Position numbers and translations under genes: made by a program. A stretch of 64,000 bases of DNA from CAWKKW01 sp963850345 (GTDB lineage Bacteria > Acidobacteriota > Terriglobia > Terriglobales > Acidobacteriaceae), in NCBI GenBank assembly GCA_963850345.1, contig CAWKKW010000009.1, forward strand, positions 248,001 through 312,000, written 5' to 3'. Position 1 is the first letter of the stretch, and each line of letters begins with the position of its first letter. This document shows, in pieces, positions 14,925 to 22,985 of this stretch. The notes below the pieces were generated by a model. It worked only from the letters and a program-made list of their open reading frames with translations, did no database searches and was not told the origin of the DNA.

Positions 14925-15668
14925 TCATGGATATGGCTGCCCCGGCGTCTTGATCCTCTGCGTTCCCAACCAAGCCACTACGTCGGTTACGTCTTGATCG
15001 CTCATCGGCTGGTTGGCGTCCTTGGCGTCTCCCGAATCTGCCAGTTTGTGGCGCCAGTCGGGCATGCCAAGGTCCGGCCGCCCCGCAATGATCAACGAAC
15101 GCAGAGCCGGGTCTCCTAACAAGGCCAGCAGCGATGGGTCGAGAATGGAGCTGGCCTTCGGTCCGCGTTGCGTGCTCGTGCCATGGCAAGAGGCGCAGTA
15201 CGTGCCATAGACCTTCTGCCCACGCGCTGCATCGCCGGTCTTATCCGGAGTGTACGGTGGAGCATTCTGGCCTTCCAGCGTGCCGGACTTCCGCCAACTC
15301 CCGCGCATACCGCGCACCAGGTCTTCAACTTGCGCATCCGTCATCATGCCGCCGGCAGTGTGTCCAAAGGCCGGCATCATCGTGCCGAGCTCGCCGTTCA
15401 CCACGATCCGGCGCAGGCTCGCGTCATCGATCACCGCCTGGTATACGGGATTGGCGAGATCGATCGCCGCGCCGTGTTGTCCGTCTGCTCCGTGGCACGC
15501 GGAACAATTCTGCCGGTACAGCGCGGCGAAATCTGTTATCTGCTCCGGCCTCGGAACCTCCGTCTCCGTTCGGTCATGTTTCAGCATGTGGCTGCTGCAA
15601 CCGCTCGCCATCGTACACACGGCCAACACCAGCGAAGCGCCGAAAAGCTTGTCCAGCGAGCGAGTCAT
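14925..15668 (-). CDS. Diheme cytochrome c lipoprotein
   Basis: A 247-residue lipoprotein with two cytochrome c domains, presumably the electron carrier between the bc complex and the oxidase at the periplasmic face. Residues 1-24 form a lipoprotein signal with lipobox M-A-S-G-C (Cys24). Heme sites are CSACH (55-59) and CASCH (158-162), each followed by a Met-containing segment ('GTMMPAFGH', 'LGMPDW') that could supply the sixth ligand. The start at 15668 overlaps the stop of the preceding gene as ATGA; a longer open frame upstream is a shadow. Position between oxidase and Rieske genes supports the assigned role. Confidence 0.9.
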   Translation of the reverse strand: MTRSLDKLFGASLVLAVCTMASGCSSHMLKHDRTETEVPRPEQITDFAALYRQNCSACHGADGQHGAAIDLANPVYQAVIDDASLRRIVVNGELGTMMPAFGHTAGGMMTDAQVEDLVRGMRGSWRKSGTLEGQNAPPYTPDKTGDAARGQKVYGTYCASCHGTSTQRGPKASSILDPSLLALLGDPALRSLIIAGRPDLGMPDWRHKLADSGDAKDANQPMSDQDVTDVVAWLGTQRIKTPGQPYP

Positions 15669-16552
15669 CCTTTCGGATCCTCCTCGTCCGGCCGATGCAT
15701 CAGGCCCGGCGTCTCCAGTCCAAGCCGCACAGCCAGCGGCAAGTTCTGACCGGTGCGAATGCGACCTTGTCGCGCAACCACAAGGCCGGCAACAACCCCA
15801 AAGGCTATCTGTGAAACAACAAACCATCCCCAATCGATATGCGCGTCCAGCACCGGGTTCACAATGCCAAGCGTGGAGTGCAGCAGCCCCGTCCATAGGA
15901 GCGGCGCGATCACCCCGCCCAGCAACACCGGCCGCTTCGGCAACATCGGCAGCATGGCTCCGTACAGCAGACCGACGAGCAGCGAAGTCACCACGTGAAT
16001 GATGCTGGCGAAGATCAGGCCCTGCAAGTGGAAGGTCGCAATGTCCGCGGTTGTCGGATTACGCCACCCCGCAACACCCGCACCGCCCAGCAGGTTCACC
16101 GGATACCAAATGCTGCGATGTGCAAGCACGCCGTACAGCAACGCCGGGAAGATCATGGCGATGCCGCCCGCAATGCCTCCCTTGACACCCGACATCACCG
16201 AATACGTTTCGACCGGAAGCGCCGCGCGATGGCTCTCATCGGCCTCAATCCGTGCCACCTGCCGCCGCGTCGAGACAGGATGAAATTTCTCGACCGCAAT
16301 CGGAACGTACTCGTGGTGCTCGTGCGGCAGCACCTCGCGGAACCAGCCAACGCAACCGAACACGGTAAGAATTCCACCGAGTACGCTGATGCCTGCATTC
16401 GTCACCAGTCCGGCGAACACCAGCGTCAGTCCGAAGGCCAGCACAAACGGCCAGGCGGTCGGCGCGGGCAGATGCACCGAGTCGGCCCTGGCGCCGGTTT
16501 CGTGCTGCGGATCCTGCATGTGTTCCAACGGCTTGGTCGATTCCAGACTCAT
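15665..16552 (-). CDS. Oxidase-associated membrane protein with a subunit IV-like N-terminus
   Basis: A 295-residue polytopic protein. The N-terminal region (about 30-75: 'PTAWPFVLAFGLTLVFAGLV', then 'VFGCVGWFREVLPHEHHE') resembles the short subunit IV of bacterial cytochrome c oxidases. The rest holds four or more helices in the pattern 'GGIAGGIAMIFPALLYGV', 'LIFASIIHVVTSLLVGLLYG' and 'WFVVSQIAFGVVAGLVVARQ', which I do not recognise. I start it at the ATG at 16552, just past the upstream ctaE stop. Its place in the operon suggests an oxidase subunit or assembly role; this is inference. Confidence 0.65.
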   Translation of the reverse strand: MSLESTKPLEHMQDPQHETGARADSVHLPAPTAWPFVLAFGLTLVFAGLVTNAGISVLGGILTVFGCVGWFREVLPHEHHEYVPIAVEKFHPVSTRRQVARIEADESHRAALPVETYSVMSGVKGGIAGGIAMIFPALLYGVLAHRSIWYPVNLLGGAGVAGWRNPTTADIATFHLQGLIFASIIHVVTSLLVGLLYGAMLPMLPKRPVLLGGVIAPLLWTGLLHSTLGIVNPVLDAHIDWGWFVVSQIAFGVVAGLVVARQGRIRTGQNLPLAVRLGLETPGLMHRPDEEDPKG

Positions 16553-16557
16553 CTCAA

Positions 16558-17157
16558 TCAGCGTCCCAGGATGTAAACCACGGTGAAGACTACGACCCAA
16601 ACTCCATCTACAAAATGCCAGTAAAGCGCGAACACCTGCACACGCTCCGCGTGCTGCTGCTTCAAGTGGCCGGTCAACGCGAAGACCAGCGTGATCAGCA
16701 ATCCGGTCAGCCCCACAATCACGTGCGACGCGTGCAAGCCTACGAGCGAGTAAAACGTCGTTCCAAACAAGTTAGTGCTGATGGTGAGGCCGTCGTGATA
16801 GATAAGCTTCTGCCACTCGAGCCCGGTGCCTACAAGGAAGATCGACCCCAGCAACAAGGTGGCAGCCCACCAGAGCGTAAAGCTCCGCAGGTGCCCCTTC
16901 TCGATCGCGTGCTCAGCCAACCAGATCGTCAGGCTGCTCGACAGCAGACAAACTGTATTGAAGATCGGTAACTCGAGCACCTGGCGCGGCGTAGGACCGT
17001 AGAGACTCTTGCCGATGTAGTAGATGTACGCGACCACGAAGATGGTGAAGATAGCCGACTCGGCGATGATTACGCAGAACATGGCAACCCGCCCGCGCGA
17101 CGGCAGCACCCACGGCTTCTCCTCTGCCCCTGCAACCAGTGGAATGGTGCTCATCAC
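16558..17157 (-). CDS. ctaE: Cytochrome c oxidase subunit III
   Basis: A 199-residue integral membrane subunit of the heme-copper oxidase with five predicted helices, as in the shortened bacterial subunit III. The family segments 'GLHASHVIVGLTGLLITLVFAL' and 'ALYWHFVDGVWVVVFTVVYI' are clear, as is 'LSSSLTIWLAEHAI'. The start overlaps the ctaD stop by 4 bp (ATGA), indicating coupled translation. It contains no cofactor; it stabilises subunit I and proton uptake. Confidence 0.93.
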   Translation of the reverse strand: MMSTIPLVAGAEEKPWVLPSRGRVAMFCVIIAESAIFTIFVVAYIYYIGKSLYGPTPRQVLELPIFNTVCLLSSSLTIWLAEHAIEKGHLRSFTLWWAATLLLGSIFLVGTGLEWQKLIYHDGLTISTNLFGTTFYSLVGLHASHVIVGLTGLLITLVFALTGHLKQQHAERVQVFALYWHFVDGVWVVVFTVVYILGR

Positions 17158-18845
17158 TCATAACTCCAGTCAGGATCCTCGGGATGTTTCAAGTCCCACA
17201 GTGGCCGTCGGCTGGCTACCTCCGGCTCGACAGCAAAGTTGTAGACCGGAGGCGGCGACGAAGTAGCCCACTCAAGCGTCCAGCCATCCCAAGGGTCATT
17301 CCCCGCCTGCTGGCCTTTGAAGTACGACCACAGCAGGTTGAACGCGAAGATCAGCGTAGCCACGGCCTGCACCCCGCCGCCCACTGACACCAGCATGTTC
17401 CAGTGCTCCCATCCTCGTCCCGGTTCATAGGTATAGATCTGGCGCGGCATGCCCAGCAGCCCAGGGATATGCATGAAGTCGAAGGTAAGATGGAAGCCCA
17501 GAACAAACAACCAGAAATGCCATTTGCCCAGCGTCTCGTCCATCAACCTGCCAGTCACTTTTGGATACCAGTAGTAGATGCCGGCGAAGATACAAAAAAC
17601 AATTGCGCCAACCAGCACGTAGTGAAAATGCGCAATCACGAAATAGGAGTTATGTAACTGCCAGTCCCAGGGAGACACTGACAGCATAATGCCGGTAAGT
17701 CCCGCGATCAGGAACTGGAAGAGGAAGGCCGTGCAGAAAAGCATGGGTGTAGCAAACCGTATTTTGCCTCCCCACATCGTCGCTAGCCAGTTGAAGATCT
17801 TGATGCCTGTGGGGATACCGACCAGCATGGTCGACAGCGTGAAGAAAGCATTGCCGCCTGATGTCATGCCTACGGTAAACATGTGGTGCGCCCACACCGT
17901 CATGCTCACGAACGCGATCCCGATCGAGGCCGCAACCATGGCCGGATAGCCGAAGATCGCCTTGCGTGAGAAGACCGGAATAACTTCGTTGGCGATGGCA
18001 AACGCGGGCAGCACCAGCACGTATACCTCGGGATGGCCAAAGATCCAGAAGAAATGAATCCACACCACCGCCGAACCTCCCGCCTGTGTGTCGAAAAAGT
18101 GGCCGCCGAGATAGCGATCGATGGTCAGCATGATTTGTGCGGCAGTCAGTGGCGTAATCGTCACCAGGATCATGCCCGCAACCACCAGGTTCAGCCAGAC
18201 CAGCAGCGGAATCCTGAGCATCGTCATTCCCTTGCAACGCATGCACAGCGTGGTGGCGATGATGTTGATGGCGGCGCCGATAGTGCCAAATCCACTCACG
18301 ATCAGCGAAATCGCCCAGTAATCCGTGCTGTGACCGGGAGAGAAGGGTTGTTCGCTCAGCGGCGCATAGGCAAACCATCCGATGTCCGGCGCGCTGCCCG
18401 CACCGTAGAGACCGTTCCCTCCGATGAAGCTGTAGTACAGCATCAGGCCGCCGAGGCTCGTCATCCAGAAGCTGAAGGCATTCAGCCGAGGAAATGCCAT
18501 GTCGCGTGCACCCACCATCAACGGAACCAGGTAGTTGGCGAAGCCGAAGACGAACGGCATGCCCACCAGGAACACCATCGTCGTCCCATGCATGGTGAAG
18601 AGGCGGTTGTACGTCTGAGGGGAGAGAAATGTGTTGTGAGGAACGGCAAGCTGAATCCGGATCAGGAGCGCTTCAACGCCGCCCACCAGCAGGAAAAAGA
18701 TGGCATACACCACATAGAGAATGCCGAGCTTCTTGTGGTCGACGGTGATCACCCAATCGTGGAGCACCTCCACCACCAGATCGCGCACCGGCGCGGGTCG
18801 AGTGAGGTCTACCGAACCGCCTAACGGGATGGATGAATCGGCCAT
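17154..18845 (-). CDS. ctaD: Cytochrome c oxidase subunit I
   Basis: Catalytic subunit of a type A heme-copper oxidase, 563 residues and 12 expected helices. It reduces oxygen at the heme a3-CuB site and pumps protons. The low-spin heme and CuB histidines are seen in 'FTMHGTTMVFLVGMPFVFG', 'HFFWIFGHPEVYVLVLPAF' (His-Tyr pair in HPEVY) and 'VWAHHMFTVGM'. 'LVPLMVGARDMAFPRLNAFSF' matches the D-channel entrance region. 'VIAHFHYVLVGAIVF' supplies the heme ligands near the end. It follows ctaC with a 22-bp gap and overlaps ctaE by 4 bp. Confidence 0.97.
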   Translation of the reverse strand: MADSSIPLGGSVDLTRPAPVRDLVVEVLHDWVITVDHKKLGILYVVYAIFFLLVGGVEALLIRIQLAVPHNTFLSPQTYNRLFTMHGTTMVFLVGMPFVFGFANYLVPLMVGARDMAFPRLNAFSFWMTSLGGLMLYYSFIGGNGLYGAGSAPDIGWFAYAPLSEQPFSPGHSTDYWAISLIVSGFGTIGAAINIIATTLCMRCKGMTMLRIPLLVWLNLVVAGMILVTITPLTAAQIMLTIDRYLGGHFFDTQAGGSAVVWIHFFWIFGHPEVYVLVLPAFAIANEVIPVFSRKAIFGYPAMVAASIGIAFVSMTVWAHHMFTVGMTSGGNAFFTLSTMLVGIPTGIKIFNWLATMWGGKIRFATPMLFCTAFLFQFLIAGLTGIMLSVSPWDWQLHNSYFVIAHFHYVLVGAIVFCIFAGIYYWYPKVTGRLMDETLGKWHFWLFVLGFHLTFDFMHIPGLLGMPRQIYTYEPGRGWEHWNMLVSVGGGVQAVATLIFAFNLLWSYFKGQQAGNDPWDGWTLEWATSSPPPVYNFAVEPEVASRRPLWDLKHPEDPDWSYE

Positions 18846-18867
18846 CGAAACTCCTGCGTACTCTTAT

Positions 18868-19920
18868 CTACTTCAGCGTCGAGAGGTACGCCGTTATTTG
18901 TTCCACCTGCGGTTCGGTGAGCTTCATCGCCGGCATCAGGCAGCCGGGTTTGAAGTCGTCCGGATTACGAATCCATTGTTGGAGATTCTCCCGCGTGTTC
19001 GGCACAATGCCGGAGGCGAACGTATTGCGAGACATCAAATGTGTCAGGTCGGGTCCAAATCGTCCCGTGGCCACAGTGCCCGCCACCGTGTGGCAGTTGA
19101 TACAGGCCTGCGTCTCAAACACGCGCCGGCCTTCTGTTGCAGCAGGGTCTGCCGTCGCTCGCTGCTGCTGCGCGCGCACCCACTGCTCAAATTCCTCACG
19201 CGGCTGCACATACACCCGCAGCAACATCTTCGCGTGTTGAGTCCCGCAAAACTGTGCGCACTGGCCCAGGTACAGACCAGGTGTGTGCGGATCGACCCAC
19301 AGGGTGTTGGGATGATTGGGAATCAGGTCGGTCTTTCCCGCAAGCCGCGGTACCCAGAAGCTGTGGTCCACATCGGCCGAGAGCAGGTTCAGATACGTGG
19401 GCGTGGGGTTGTTCACATCGCTCACTGGCAAGTGGAGTTCGTCGGCCGTTACGATGCCCAGCTTGGGGTAGCGGAACTCCCACCAGAACTGGTGACCGAC
19501 TACCGTCACATCGAGCGCGCTCGGCGGCTTGGGCGCATCCTGTATGGCGAAGATCATGCGGGCGGTTGTGAGAAACAGGACCACCACAATCAAAACCGGA
19601 ATCACCGTCCACGCAAGCTCTACCTGGTTGCTGCCGTACACCTGCGGCGGCTCAGAGTCATCTGCCTTGCCCCTCTGGCGATACCGCACGATGACATAGA
19701 CCAGCAATGTCGAAACAGAAAGGAAGATCGCGCCCGTGATGCCGAGGACGAACAAGGAAAGCTCTTTGATCGAGGCCGCGGGTGTCGCGACCGGCGCATA
19801 CATGTTGGTATCGTTGCCGCTCGACGCTGCGAATGCTACGTGGCACAGGCCCCAGGCAAGCAGCAAGGCACACCACGAGATCGGTAAAGACCGAAGGCGA
19901 CGAAGAACCAAACCTGCCAT
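18868..19920 (-). CDS. ctaC: Cytochrome c oxidase subunit II with C-terminal cytochrome c domain
   Basis: A 350-residue subunit II of the caa3 type. A signal sequence and two membrane helices (about 10-30 and 50-75) are followed by a periplasmic cupredoxin domain. CuA ligands are in 'GQCAQFCGTQHAKM' (C-x-Q-x-C-x3-H-x2-M). A fused cytochrome c domain carries CINCH with 'GCLMPAMKLTE' as the Met segment. The fusion lets the enzyme take electrons from a membrane-bound cytochrome c. AAGGAA lies upstream of the ATG. It is the first gene of the long respiratory operon. Confidence 0.95.
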   Translation of the reverse strand: MAGLVLRRLRSLPISWCALLLAWGLCHVAFAASSGNDTNMYAPVATPAASIKELSLFVLGITGAIFLSVSTLLVYVIVRYRQRGKADDSEPPQVYGSNQVELAWTVIPVLIVVVLFLTTARMIFAIQDAPKPPSALDVTVVGHQFWWEFRYPKLGIVTADELHLPVSDVNNPTPTYLNLLSADVDHSFWVPRLAGKTDLIPNHPNTLWVDPHTPGLYLGQCAQFCGTQHAKMLLRVYVQPREEFEQWVRAQQQRATADPAATEGRRVFETQACINCHTVAGTVATGRFGPDLTHLMSRNTFASGIVPNTRENLQQWIRNPDDFKPGCLMPAMKLTEPQVEQITAYLSTLK

Positions 19921-20250
19921 GCCTGTTAACTTCCTTGGAGACGCCTATGTCTTGCGCCGTAACAGAAGAGAGTTTGAATACGAAGAGAAGAGCTCCCCAT
20001 CACGACACGCACCTCGGCTGCGAAAAGGCAATTGAAACTTCATCGTTCCCGACGGCTAAGTGGCCGCAGGAGCAGAAGTATGGAAGCGGGAGCTTTCACC
20101 TGTGGTCGATGGTCCGCGGGGAAACGGCCAACAGGTGGAAGCGTAACCCACCTGAGGAGTATGACGCAACTCGCGCGCATCAGGAGGCTTGAGACCGAAT
20201 GCGATTCAAGTTGATATACGCGCGAGGGCAGAGAGCAACTGGGACGCAGT
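19921..20250. other. Intergenic region: promoter of the respiratory operon
   Basis: 330 bp between the end of ssuC and the start of ctaC, both on the minus strand. It must carry the operon promoter. Several short inverted repeats are visible (for example CACCTGT/ACAGGTG near 20097-20140), but I could not identify a clear promoter, terminator or known riboswitch, and no coding frame is convincing. Confidence 0.4.
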
Positions 20251-21009
20251 TCAGGCGGGAACCAAGCCCCACTTCGCCTGAAGGTATCTCTCGACAACGC
20301 GGAACACGAGAGTATCGATAACCCACCCGATCGCGATGATCAACAGCATGACGGCCACCACGAGGCTCATATCGTTCAAGTCGCGCCCCATCATGAGTTG
20401 CTGGCCAAGGCCAAGCGAGACGAAGATCATTTCGCCGGAGATCAGCGCGCGCCACGCGAAGGCCCAGCCCTGCTTCAAGCCGGAAATCAGGTAAGGAAGG
20501 CTCGCGGGGAATAGAACAAACAGGAACAGCTTCAGCCCGGTCGCTCCGAGATTTCTTCCCGCCATCGGATAGATCTTCGGAATCTGTTGCCTCCCTGATT
20601 CCATGCTGATGGTTATCGAGAGCACCGAGCCCATCACGATCACGAAAAGAATCGCCTTCTCGCTCAACCCAAACCACAGCACCGCCAGCGGCAGCCAGCA
20701 GATACTGGGCAAGCTTTGCAAACTCGTGAGCAGGCCTCCCAGCGTCTCCTCTAGAAATTTGCTGCTCGCGATCAGCAGACCCAGGCCAACCCCCAGCACA
20801 ACTGAGATCGCGTAGCCGATCGCCACGCGTCTCATACTTACGCCGATCGCAATCCAAAAGCTGTGGTCCGCAAAGCCATCATGCAACGAATGCAGCACGT
20901 CGATCGGCGCGGGCACCAGGTAAGGCGGCCATACCTTCAGCCGAATCACCAGCATCCATACCCCGAGGATCACCGCATAGAACGCCGCATTCTTCCAGAG
21001 CTTGCTCAC
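20251..21009 (-). CDS. ssuC: ABC transporter permease, SsuC/TauC type
   Basis: A 252-residue inner-membrane permease with about six helices of the nitrate/sulfonate/taurine group. The cytoplasmic EAA loop that contacts the ATPase is present near 'EMESGRQQIPKIYPMAGRNLGAT'-like sequence around residues 140-165. Helices such as 'NAAFYAVILGVWMLVI' and 'MSLVVAVMLLIIAIGWVIDTLVF' are clear. It overlaps ssuB by 4 bp. Substrate is inferred from neighbours: sulfonate or possibly sulfate, since no dedicated CysTWA transporter is in view. Confidence 0.88.
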   Translation of the reverse strand: MSKLWKNAAFYAVILGVWMLVIRLKVWPPYLVPAPIDVLHSLHDGFADHSFWIAIGVSMRRVAIGYAISVVLGVGLGLLIASSKFLEETLGGLLTSLQSLPSICWLPLAVLWFGLSEKAILFVIVMGSVLSITISMESGRQQIPKIYPMAGRNLGATGLKLFLFVLFPASLPYLISGLKQGWAFAWRALISGEMIFVSLGLGQQLMMGRDLNDMSLVVAVMLLIIAIGWVIDTLVFRVVERYLQAKWGLVPA

Positions 21010-21872
21010 GCGCCATACTCCGCCGCGATGGACTTGTTAATCTCATCGCGCAACTCGGCGAGAATATCGCCTGCCATCAGCGCGACGCGCGACTCTTCCA
21101 GATGACGAGGGCGCGATAGCCCAACCTGGAATTCGCTCTTGATCGATCCAGGGCGATAGGTCATCAGCACAACGCGATCGCCCAGCCGCACTGCTTCGCG
21201 TACGTTATGGGTCACAAACACAATCGTCCGTCCGGTCTCCTGCCAGAGCCGTTCAAGCTCGTCGTGCAGCAGGTCGCGCGTCTGCGCGTCGAGCGCCGCA
21301 AAGGGCTCGTCCATCAGCAGAACGTCCGGCTCAGTAGCCAGCGCGCGGGCCAGCGCCACACGTTGCCGCATGCCTCCGGAGAGTTGATGAACGTAACTGT
21401 CCTTGAAATTTCCAAGATGAACGAGCTTCAGGTACTTGCGCACGATCTCCGCCCGTTCACGACGTGCAACGCCTTTCATGCGCAGGCCGAACTCTACGTT
21501 TTGGCCGACCGTCAGCCAGGGGAACAACCCGTGCTCCTGAAACATGAGGATGCGGTCGGTGCCGGGACCCTGCACGCGGCGGCTGTTCAGTTGAACCTCG
21601 CCGCTGGTCGGGAACGAAAGGCCCGCGATCTGATGCAGCAGCGAGGTTTTGCCGCAGCCCGAGGGGCCGACGATGCACAGAAATTCTCCCGGCGGAATCT
21701 CGAGGTTGATGTTGTCGAGGGCCAGCAGCCGCGGGCCTTTGGTCGTGGTGAAGCTCTGACTCACGCTCTTCAACGAGATGTGGGTGGTGTGAGCGGCGGG
21801 TGCGCGAAAGGGCACCGGCGCAAGGCGGCGAGGCTGATCCTCAACGGGAGATAGCAGGGCTGAGTGGCTCAT
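21006..21872 (-). CDS. ssuB: ABC transporter ATPase, SsuB/TauB type
   Basis: A 288-residue nucleotide-binding subunit. Walker A is GPSGCGKTS, the Q-loop is in 'ILMFQEHGLFPWLTV', the signature is LSGGMRQR, Walker B is VLLMDEPFAALD, and the H-loop is FVTHNV. The 'GLFPWLTVGQNVEFGL' segment is typical of the sulfonate/nitrate/taurine importers. It overlaps both neighbours by 4 bp and is translated with them. Confidence 0.92.
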   Translation of the reverse strand: MSHSALLSPVEDQPRRLAPVPFRAPAAHTTHISLKSVSQSFTTTKGPRLLALDNINLEIPPGEFLCIVGPSGCGKTSLLHQIAGLSFPTSGEVQLNSRRVQGPGTDRILMFQEHGLFPWLTVGQNVEFGLRMKGVARRERAEIVRKYLKLVHLGNFKDSYVHQLSGGMRQRVALARALATEPDVLLMDEPFAALDAQTRDLLHDELERLWQETGRTIVFVTHNVREAVRLGDRVVLMTYRPGSIKSEFQVGLSRPRHLEESRVALMAGDILAELRDEINKSIAAEYGA

Positions 21873-22921
21873 GGAATCGGCTTTCTGCCTTTCTCCGCAA
21901 GCACCTGGTCCAGCAGCTTCAAGTCATACAGCTGCGACAGGTCTGGCGGGCGACGAAGAAATCCTGCGTCGAACGATCGCTGGGCCGAAGCCACCAGCGA
22001 AGAACGAAGCGGGTCATACGTAACGCTCAGCCGTGCAAATGCTTCGCTGAGCACATCTGCGGGAAGCGCCTTCCCGGTAAGCTTCTGGATCTGCTGATTG
22101 AGCAGCGTCTTCGCGTCCGCCGGATGGGCATTGATCCAGTCCGTCACGTCCACGTGCGTCTGCAGCCACTTCTTGACCAGGTCTGGATGCTGCTCGAGAA
22201 ATTTGGTGCTGACAATCAGGTGTGCCGCGACGAACTGGCCGTTCGGCCACAACTTGCGCTCGTCAAGAAAAAGCTGTGCGTGTCCTTCGTGAATCAGGCG
22301 AGTCGCCCACGGTTCGGGAGCCCACGCCGCATCGAGCGAGCCCTTGAGAAACAGCGTTGCCTGATCGGCATTCGCCATGGGTAACACCTGCACATCGCCA
22401 CCCTTGTCCTGGCTCTTCAAGCCATTCGCGTGCAGCCATGCGCGCAACGCGACGTCCTGGGTATTTCCCAGTTGTGGAGTCGCTACACGCTTGCCGTGAA
22501 AATCGGAAGCCTTGGTGATTCCCGATCCGCTGCGCACCACCAGCGATGCTCCGCCGCTGGATGCTCCGGCAATTACGCGCAGAGCTTCTCCATGCGATTG
22601 TGTGAAGCCAAAGATGGTCGGACTCGGTCCGATGTATGCCAGATCGACCGCGCCCGCGAAGATCGCTTCGATTGCCGAGGGCCCCGCGTTGAAGGCCTTC
22701 CACTCGACGCGAACACCCGGTCCCAGAGATTTTTCGAACGCGCCCTGTGCCTGCCCGACCAGCGCCTGCGAGTGCGTGAGATTTGGAAAGAAGCCAACCC
22801 GGACCGTTTGCTGCGCCCTCGCCGCGCTCCCCAGCCCGAGGCTCAACAGCGCCAGCAGCAGCAGACGCATTCCCGCGCTGCGCATGCAAATTGAGTCTCG
22901 ATCGTGAGGCGCTGTCTTCAT
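21869..22921 (-). CDS. ssuA: Sulfonate-type ABC transporter substrate-binding protein
   Basis: A 350-residue periplasmic binding protein. I start it at the ATG at 22921, where AAGGAGAG is 1-8 bp upstream; the open frame runs further 5' without a site. A signal sequence (about 18-37, 'MRLLLLALLSLGLGSAARA') precedes 'QTVRVGFFPNLTHSQALVG'. The mature part is of the NMT1/THI5-like type seen in SsuA ('VDLAYIGPSPTIFGFTQ', 'LGNTQDVALRAWL', 'DAAWAPEPWATRLI'). The ligand is not certain: aliphatic sulfonates by family, with sulfate or another sulfur compound possible given the flanking genes. It follows the porin gene by 64 bp. Confidence 0.87.
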   Translation of the reverse strand: MKTAPHDRDSICMRSAGMRLLLLALLSLGLGSAARAQQTVRVGFFPNLTHSQALVGQAQGAFEKSLGPGVRVEWKAFNAGPSAIEAIFAGAVDLAYIGPSPTIFGFTQSHGEALRVIAGASSGGASLVVRSGSGITKASDFHGKRVATPQLGNTQDVALRAWLHANGLKSQDKGGDVQVLPMANADQATLFLKGSLDAAWAPEPWATRLIHEGHAQLFLDERKLWPNGQFVAAHLIVSTKFLEQHPDLVKKWLQTHVDVTDWINAHPADAKTLLNQQIQKLTGKALPADVLSEAFARLSVTYDPLRSSLVASAQRSFDAGFLRRPPDLSQLYDLKLLDQVLAEKGRKPIP

Positions 22922-22938
22922 ACTCTCCTTATTGCCAA

Positions 22939-22959
22939 TTGCTACAAACGTTGTTACAA
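22939..22959. promoter_or_regulatory. Dyad element upstream of ssuA
   Basis: A 21-bp element reading (minus strand) TTG-n2-ACAA-n3-TTGT-n2-CAA, with 14 of 21 positions symmetric. It lies between the porin stop and the ssuA ribosome site, so it could be an internal operator or just an A/T-rich spacer. Confidence 0.3.
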
Positions 22960-22985
22960 ACTGCATGCGGTTACTAAAATGAGAT

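Noticed and set aside
20090..20210. Possible riboswitch before the respiratory operon
   Set aside because: Segments on the plus strand vaguely recall cobalamin and TPP riboswitch pieces, but the required boxes are not present in order and the strand does not fit ctaC.
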